The position numbers were made by a program, and so were the translations under genes. The notes below the pieces were generated by a model. That model was not told the origin of the DNA. It ran no database searches and saw only the letters and a list, made by a program, of their open reading frames with translations. A stretch of 10,442 nt of DNA from a bacterium (GTDB lineage Bacteria > UBA10199 > DSSB01): the NCBI GenBank assembly GCA_030426445.1, contig JAUHYS010000052.1:1-10442 (forward strand), read 5' to 3'. Shown here in pieces: positions 6,749-10,442 of the stretch. Within the stretch, counting starts at the first letter, position 1; each line of letters opens with the position of its first letter.

Positions 6749-6886
6749 TCATAGCGGGCGACTGCAGGATCTGCAATCAGTTCGATTTTTTAAATACATA
6801 TTGTGGTGACGTGTCAACTCTAAGAACTGTCGAAAAACATTGGCATCTTGGAACTGCCAAAGATGTCGAACTTTTTTATGCTCCAT
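6749..6886 (-). CDS. N-terminal fragment of the split cNMP/GGDEF gene
   Basis: 45 codons from ATG 6886 to TGA 6749, behind an excellent ribosome site (GGGGAG, 6 bases before the ATG). Codons 1-33 (MEHKKVRHLWQFQDANVFRQ onward) look natural. After the A6 tract at 6786-6791 the frame continues with NRTDCRSCSRPL and stops, whereas the alternative frame continues IELIADPAVARYDL. A one-base contraction of the A-tract would restore the fusion. Taken alone it is probably a truncated product. Confidence 0.45.
   Translation of the reverse strand: MEHKKVRHLWQFQDANVFRQFLELTRHHNMYLKNRTDCRSCSRPL
6786..6791 (-). other. A6 tract at the first frame break
   Basis: On the minus strand TAT TTA AAA AAT CGA leads to an early stop at 6749. 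Removing one A gives TTA AAA ATC GAA CTG, which runs into the long downstream frame. The shift needed is +1, opposite to the one at 6307-6313, and does not fit a simple -1 slippery site. Polymerase slippage, mutation or a base-calling error are the likelier causes. Confidence 0.45.
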
Positions 6887-6892
6887 GCTCTG

Positions 6893-6898
6893 CTCCCC
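6893..6898 (-). promoter_or_regulatory. Ribosome binding site of the cNMP/GGDEF gene
   Basis: GGGGAG on the minus strand, 6 bases before ATG 6886. It is the best Shine-Dalgarno site in the window and the main reason to place the true gene start at 6886 rather than at the GTG at 6714. Confidence 0.55.
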
Positions 6899-6902
6899 TA
6901 GT

Positions 6903-6931
6903 ACTATAATTATCGAAAAATTATTTCAGAA
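6903..6931 (-). promoter_or_regulatory. Candidate promoter of the cNMP/GGDEF gene
   Basis: On the minus strand TTCTGA (6931-6926) and TATAGT (6908-6903) are 17 bases apart. The -10 is good (5 of 6) and the -35 poor. Transcription would start just before the GGGGAG ribosome site, giving a very short leader. Confidence 0.35.
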
Positions 6932-6993
6932 CAGCAATGGGAAACCAAAACTTATGAAAAAAAATAACAATATAAATATGGAAACTTATATTT

Positions 6994-7013
6994 TTAAGAT
7001 ATCCACATCTTAA
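6994..7013. repeat. Operator-like inverted repeat
   Basis: TTAAGAT (6994-7000) and ATCTTAA (7007-7013) form a perfect 7-bp dyad with a 6-base centre. Two bases later lies a consensus TTGACA (7016-7021). No T-run follows on either strand, so it is not an intrinsic terminator; binding by a dimeric regulator is possible. The TTGACA has no good -10 at 16-18 bases, so promoter activity is uncertain. Confidence 0.35.
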
Positions 7014-7116
7014 GGTTGACACAAAATAAAAAAGAGATCATTCAGGTAAATAAAATATCTGCTTTTAAAAGTATTAAAAGTTTTGATATAGAAAATCTTC
7101 CCAAAAGTTTTCATAA

Positions 7117-7189
<73 letters not shown>

Positions 7190-7206
7190 TTTTTATATAT
7201 TTCATA

Positions 7207-7235
7207 TAGTTATAGAAAATAATAGATACTATACT
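7207..7235 (+). promoter_or_regulatory. Weak candidate promoter of recD2
   Basis: TATACT (7230-7235) is a good -10 element about 50 bases before the recD2 ATG. The hexamer 17 bases upstream, TAGTTA, is a poor -35. Readthrough from the tRNA promoter could also supply transcription. Confidence 0.22.
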
Positions 7236-7286
7236 TTAAGTTAGGTTTTAAATTTAATAAAGTGCTTTTTAGCTCACCTTAATTAA

Positions 7287-9695
7287 ATGGAAAAAGAAAA
7301 AATATCTGCCATTGTCGAAAGAATCACATTTCATAGTCCCGAAACCGGCTGGTCCGTTCTTAAAGTTAAAGCTCTCAAAGCCAAAGACATTTTGACCGTG
7401 CTCATTCATCAGGCGCAGGTCTTTGCGGGGGCCACCATGGATTTTTATGGCCACTGGGTCGAGCATCAAAAATTTGGCCGTCAATTTAAAGCCAGTCATG
7501 CGGTTGAACTCAAACCCGCTTCGGCGGCGGCCCTGGAAAAATATTTAGGCTCTGGACTTATATACGGTGTAGGGCCCAAGACCGCACAAAAAATCGTACA
7601 GCACTTTGGCAAACGCACACTAGAAGTCTTTGAAGAAAAAATCAGTGAGCTTCTCCAGGTGCCTGGCATTGCCGAAAAAAAACTTCAGAGCATTCAATCC
7701 TCTTGGGAAGAACATCGCGCCATTCGTGACATCATGTTATTTTTACAAGACAAGGGTGTCAGCACTCTATTTGCAGTCAAAATTTTTCGACACTATGGTC
7801 AAGACTCCATCGAGCTGGTCAAAAGCAACCCCTATCGCTTGGCAAGTGACATCTATGGCATTGGCTTTTTAACAGCCGATGATATTGCAAAAAATTTGGG
7901 TTTTGACCTTGTCAGCCCCCTGCGCATTTCTGCAGGTATTCAACATAGCCTAGCCAATAGTCGCGAAGCCGGTCACTGCTATCTTACCCAGAGTCAGATT
8001 TTAAAAGAAACTCAGGAGCTCTTGTCGATTCAAAATGAAACACTGATTTTAAATGAGCTGAGCGAGTTAACACAAAACAATGAGATTAAAATTCGTCACA
8101 TCAAATACGGGGAGACTGCTGAACTTGCTTACTACAGCAACACCCTTTATTGGGAAGAAAAATACGTTGCAGAAAAAATTCATCAGCTCTTAAAACAAAA
8201 GATTAAAGTCGAAAACGATCGCATCGAAAAATGGATCGCAAAATTTTCCGAAAAAAATCAGATTCAACTCAGTGAAGAACAAAAGAAAAGCATCTTGGGG
8301 ATTGTGCAATCACCCTTTTCTATTTTAACAGGTGGCCCAGGTTGCGGAAAAACCACCACCACAAAAACTTTGGTTCAGTTGCTAAGAGCCATGAAAAAAA
8401 GCTGCTTGCTGGCTGCCCCGACGGGCCGCGCCGCTCAACGCATGAGCGAGGTAATTGGCCAGGAAGCCAAGACCATCCACCGTTTATTAGAATGGGAACC
8501 TTTTCGAGCGGGGTTTCAAAAAAATGAGACCTCTCCACTACAAGCTGATTTTTTAATCATCGATGAAGTCTCGATGCTCGATATCAGCCTGGCAGCTGCG
8601 CTTTTAAAGGCTGTTCCAACAAGCTGCCAAGTGCTTTGGATCGGAGACCCCGATCAGTTACCTTCAGTCGGTGCAGGGCAGGTATTGCAAGATCTAATCG
8701 AAAGCCAGCAAATTCCAACTTTTTGTTTGACCCAAGTCTTTCGTCAGGCAGAGGCTTCCAGCATTATCCGCTATGCCCATCAAATGAATCAAAACCAAAT
8801 TCCCCAAATCCCCTCTCCTATTGCAGACGAAACACTTTGGCAGTCCAATCAAGATTGTTTATTTATTGATTCGGAAGAAGCCACCCAGGAACAATTGCAA
8901 TTTATTCGTAAGACCAAAGGTAGAATGTTAGAAAACGCACAAAACGAAAGTCTGGAGATTGAAGTCCCGGAAAAATTTGAACACGTCAATTTACAAGTAC
9001 TGGCACTCAGTCAAGACAGCAGCGAAGAGCTACAAGCGGTGCTAAAAAAAATCCATCCGCACTCCACCCTTAACTTTGGCATGACCGCTGTGGAAACCAT
9101 TCGCCGACTTTATAGCAAAACCTTGCCAAAATATTTAGGCAAGGAGGACGAAGTCCAGATTTTAAGTCCACAGGTACGCGGCAGTCTGGGGGTGAATAAT
9201 CTCAACCAGGTCATCCAGGAAAGCATCAACCCGGCTTCTCATCATGCGACCCAAATTAAATTAGGCGATAAATTTTTTCGGGCGAGAGACCGCGTGATTC
9301 AAATTCGTAATAATTACGATTTAGGTGTATTTAATGGAGACATTGGTCAAATTGAATCTATTCATGCAAATGATGGCTCGCTTGAAATAAAGTTTCCAGA
9401 CGGAGCTTCTGAAAAAAATATTTTATATAAAAAAGAAAATCTCAATGAATTACAATTAGCCTATGCCATTAGCGTTCATAAATCTCAAGGCAGCGAGTTT
9501 GCAGCGGTGATTCTCCCATTGCACCTTCAGCACTTTAAAATGCTTTATAAAAACTTGATCTACACAGCTTTAACCCGCGCCAAAAAACTGGCTATTTTTG
9601 TCGGCAGCCGAAAAGCCCTCGCCATGTCAATTTCTAATCAGCGCCGTCAAACCAGACAAACCGCTTTAAAAGGCTTATTAAAAAAGTTAGAATAA
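7287..9695 (+). CDS. recD2: RecD2-type SF1B DNA helicase
   Basis: An 802-residue ATP-dependent 5'-3' helicase of the RecD2 (RecD/TraA-like) family. This family works in the cytoplasm without RecB and RecC, in DNA repair and replication-fork maintenance. The N-terminal region carries helix-hairpin-helix motifs (about 89-108 GLIYGVGPKTAQKIV, 122-136 and 189-206), typical of RecD2 and absent from E. coli RecD. Helicase motifs in order: Walker A GGPGCGKT (349-356), motif Ia LLAAPTGRAAQRMSE (374-388), Walker B IIDEVSMLD (424-432), motif III WIGDPDQLPSVGAG (451-464), motif IV QVFRQ (483-487), motif V AISVHKSQGSEF (727-738) and motif VI YTALTRAK (759-766). Length is close to the B. subtilis protein. 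About 100 poorly conserved residues (roughly 515-615) lie between motifs IV and V. ATG 7287 is the natural start although no Shine-Dalgarno sequence is evident. All catalytic motifs are intact. egtB follows 49 bases later on the same strand. Confidence 0.96.
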   Translation: MEKEKISAIVERITFHSPETGWSVLKVKALKAKDILTVLIHQAQVFAGATMDFYGHWVEHQKFGRQFKASHAVELKPASAAALEKYLGSGLIYGVGPKTAQKIVQHFGKRTLEVFEEKISELLQVPGIAEKKLQSIQSSWEEHRAIRDIMLFLQDKGVSTLFAVKIFRHYGQDSIELVKSNPYRLASDIYGIGFLTADDIAKNLGFDLVSPLRISAGIQHSLANSREAGHCYLTQSQILKETQELLSIQNETLILNELSELTQNNEIKIRHIKYGETAELAYYSNTLYWEEKYVAEKIHQLLKQKIKVENDRIEKWIAKFSEKNQIQLSEEQKKSILGIVQSPFSILTGGPGCGKTTTTKTLVQLLRAMKKSCLLAAPTGRAAQRMSEVIGQEAKTIHRLLEWEPFRAGFQKNETSPLQADFLIIDEVSMLDISLAAALLKAVPTSCQVLWIGDPDQLPSVGAGQVLQDLIESQQIPTFCLTQVFRQAEASSIIRYAHQMNQNQIPQIPSPIADETLWQSNQDCLFIDSEEATQEQLQFIRKTKGRMLENAQNESLEIEVPEKFEHVNLQVLALSQDSSEELQAVLKKIHPHSTLNFGMTAVETIRRLYSKTLPKYLGKEDEVQILSPQVRGSLGVNNLNQVIQESINPASHHATQIKLGDKFFRARDRVIQIRNNYDLGVFNGDIGQIESIHANDGSLEIKFPDGASEKNILYKKENLNELQLAYAISVHKSQGSEFAAVILPLHLQHFKMLYKNLIYTALTRAKKLAIFVGSRKALAMSISNQRRQTRQTALKGLLKKLE

Positions 9696-9710
9696 AACGG
9701 ATTAGTTGCT

Positions 9711-9729
9711 TGCCACTATAAGGCATTTT
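9711..9729 (+). terminator. Weak hairpin between recD2 and egtB
   Basis: TGCC (9711-9714) and GGCA (9722-9725) form a 4-bp stem with a 7-base loop, followed by TTTT. The stem is too short to be a confident terminator, and readthrough from recD2 into egtB is likely. Confidence 0.2.
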
Positions 9730-9744
9730 AATTAAGCTAAACGC

Positions 9745-10442
9745 ATGTGTGCGGGGGCCAAAAAAAACCAAATAAATTTTTCTATCTCTTCTGCCGAGCT
9801 GAGTGATTTTTATTTAGAAACGCGAAAAAACAGCTTGGATATTTGTCATAATCTACAAACCGAAGATTACAGCATTCAATCCATGCCCGACGTCAGCCCT
9901 CCCAAATGGCATCTAGCGCATACGACCTGGTTTTTTGAGAACTTTATTCTCAAGTTACAAAATAGCTACACTCCCTTCCACCCCCAGTACGAATATTTAT
10001 TTAATTCTTATTATAAGGGAGTTGGCAAACATCAGCCTCGTGAAAAGCGTGGTCTCCTGTCTCGGCCAAGTTTAACAGAGGTACAGGCCTATCGCGAACA
10101 CGTAGATGCTATTTTGCTTCAGCTTCTTAAGGACACTGGCTTTATCAAAGTGTTCTACCCACTGATAATTCTCGGTTTAAATCACGAAGAGCAACATCAA
10201 GAACTTTTATTAATGGACATCTTACATATCTTTTTTTCTAACCCTCTGAAACCGGCTTACCAAACACTCCCAAAATTAAAAGATCTAGAGCAAAACAATA
10301 AAAAAGGGATACAAGATATTCACTGGATAGAATACCCAGGAGGCCTAGTGCAAGTCGGTGCAAACGAGGAGACGTTTCACTTTGATAATGAGGGGCCACA
10401 GCACTCCGTCTTTTTACAGCCTTATCGACTAGCACATCGCTT
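9745..10442 (+). CDS. egtB: Ergothioneine biosynthesis sulfoxide synthase EgtB (5' part)
   Basis: About 232 residues are visible; the gene runs past the window end. EgtB is a non-haem iron enzyme that uses O2 to join hercynine to a thiol (gamma-glutamylcysteine or cysteine) in ergothioneine synthesis. The N-terminal DinB_2-like half contains SPPKWHLAHTTWFFENF (51-67) and LNHEEQHQELLLMDI (145-159). His59, His147 and His151 match the three-histidine iron site of the family. Also typical are LFNSYYKGVG (85-94), RGLLSRPS (102-109) and NPLKPAY (166-172). The start of the FGE-sulfatase-like domain follows (IEYPGGLVQVGA and FDNEGPQHSVFL). ATG 9745 is chosen because an in-frame stop lies four codons upstream; the ribosome site is weak. 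The relatives SenA and OvoA share the fold, but the motif pattern fits EgtB best. An egtD methyltransferase gene would be expected nearby, outside the window. Confidence 0.93.
   Translation, partial: MCAGAKKNQINFSISSAELSDFYLETRKNSLDICHNLQTEDYSIQSMPDVSPPKWHLAHTTWFFENFILKLQNSYTPFHPQYEYLFNSYYKGVGKHQPREKRGLLSRPSLTEVQAYREHVDAILLQLLKDTGFIKVFYPLIILGLNHEEQHQELLLMDILHIFFSNPLKPAYQTLPKLKDLEQNNKKGIQDIHWIEYPGGLVQVGANEETFHFDNEGPQHSVFLQPYRLAHR

Larger units (their letters stand above)
5819..6886 (-). pseudogene. cNMP-binding-like + degenerate GGDEF protein gene, split by two compensating frameshifts
   Basis: Joining three minus-strand frames gives one coherent 355-residue product. Segment 1 is ATG 6886 to codon 33 (MEHKKVRHLWQF...). 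Segment 2 begins IELIADPAVARYDL and carries a cyclic-nucleotide-binding-like fold. Segment 3 begins IELDELTGQSNRRGF and is the GGDEF domain. Frame 1 meets frame 2 at an A6 tract (6786-6791), where one base is in excess. Frame 2 meets frame 3 at an A7 tract (6307-6313), where one base is missing. The net shift is zero: 1068 bases, 356 codons including the stop. The strong GGGGAG site before ATG 6886, and protein-like sequence upstream of the GTG at 6714 in its own frame, show that the gene really begins at 6886. It may be a decaying pseudogene, a gene with homopolymer sequencing errors, or one expressed through slippage. Family knowledge: sensor plus GGDEF proteins make or bind cyclic di-GMP in the cytoplasm. 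Confidence 0.65.

Noticed and set aside
8320..8538. Open frames antisense or out of frame within recD2 (also 7269-7499, 8342-8527, 8636-8869)
   Set aside because: They overlap strongly conserved helicase motifs, have no ribosome sites, and their translations show no protein-like features.

Overview
The window is AT-rich bacterial DNA, roughly 40% GC by eye in genes and lower between them. Three of the genes carry a GGGGA/GGGAG-type Shine-Dalgarno site, and the one tRNA gene has no encoded CCA end. The gene set (recD2, egtB, a divergent cyclic-nucleotide/GGDEF signalling protein, and two large orphan proteins with EF-hand-like loops) suggests a free-living or predatory Gram-negative lineage. 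Something like Bdellovibrionota would fit, but this is a weak inference and no marker here settles it.

Layout. Bases 1-113 are the 3' end of an unidentified plus-strand gene. At 323-694 (minus) lies a small orphan protein with an N-terminal hydrophobic anchor. At 1053-3551 (plus) is an 832-residue orphan with a Lys/Ala-rich N-terminus, a long Gln/Glu-rich middle, a Gly/Ala-rich hydrophobic stretch and a degenerate EF-hand loop. Facing it at 3822-5681 (minus) is a 619-residue orphan with one canonical and one partial EF-hand loop and an HELKH zincin motif, so probably a calcium-binding metallopeptidase. Upstream of that, at 5819-6886 (minus), is a cyclic-nucleotide-binding-like plus degenerate GGDEF gene. 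It is split into three reading frames by two compensating one-base shifts, both in A-tracts.

The right part looks like ordinary housekeeping DNA: tRNA-Thr(CGU) at 7117-7189, the SF1B helicase recD2 at 7287-9695, and the start of egtB (ergothioneine sulfoxide synthase) at 9745, which runs off the end.

The items most worth a second look are the double-frameshift signalling gene (one shift sits on a correctly phased A AAA AAA slippery heptamer) and the convergent pair of unrecognised EF-hand proteins. The pair could be a secreted or effector-type system, but no secretion signal or immunity gene is visible and that link is inference.
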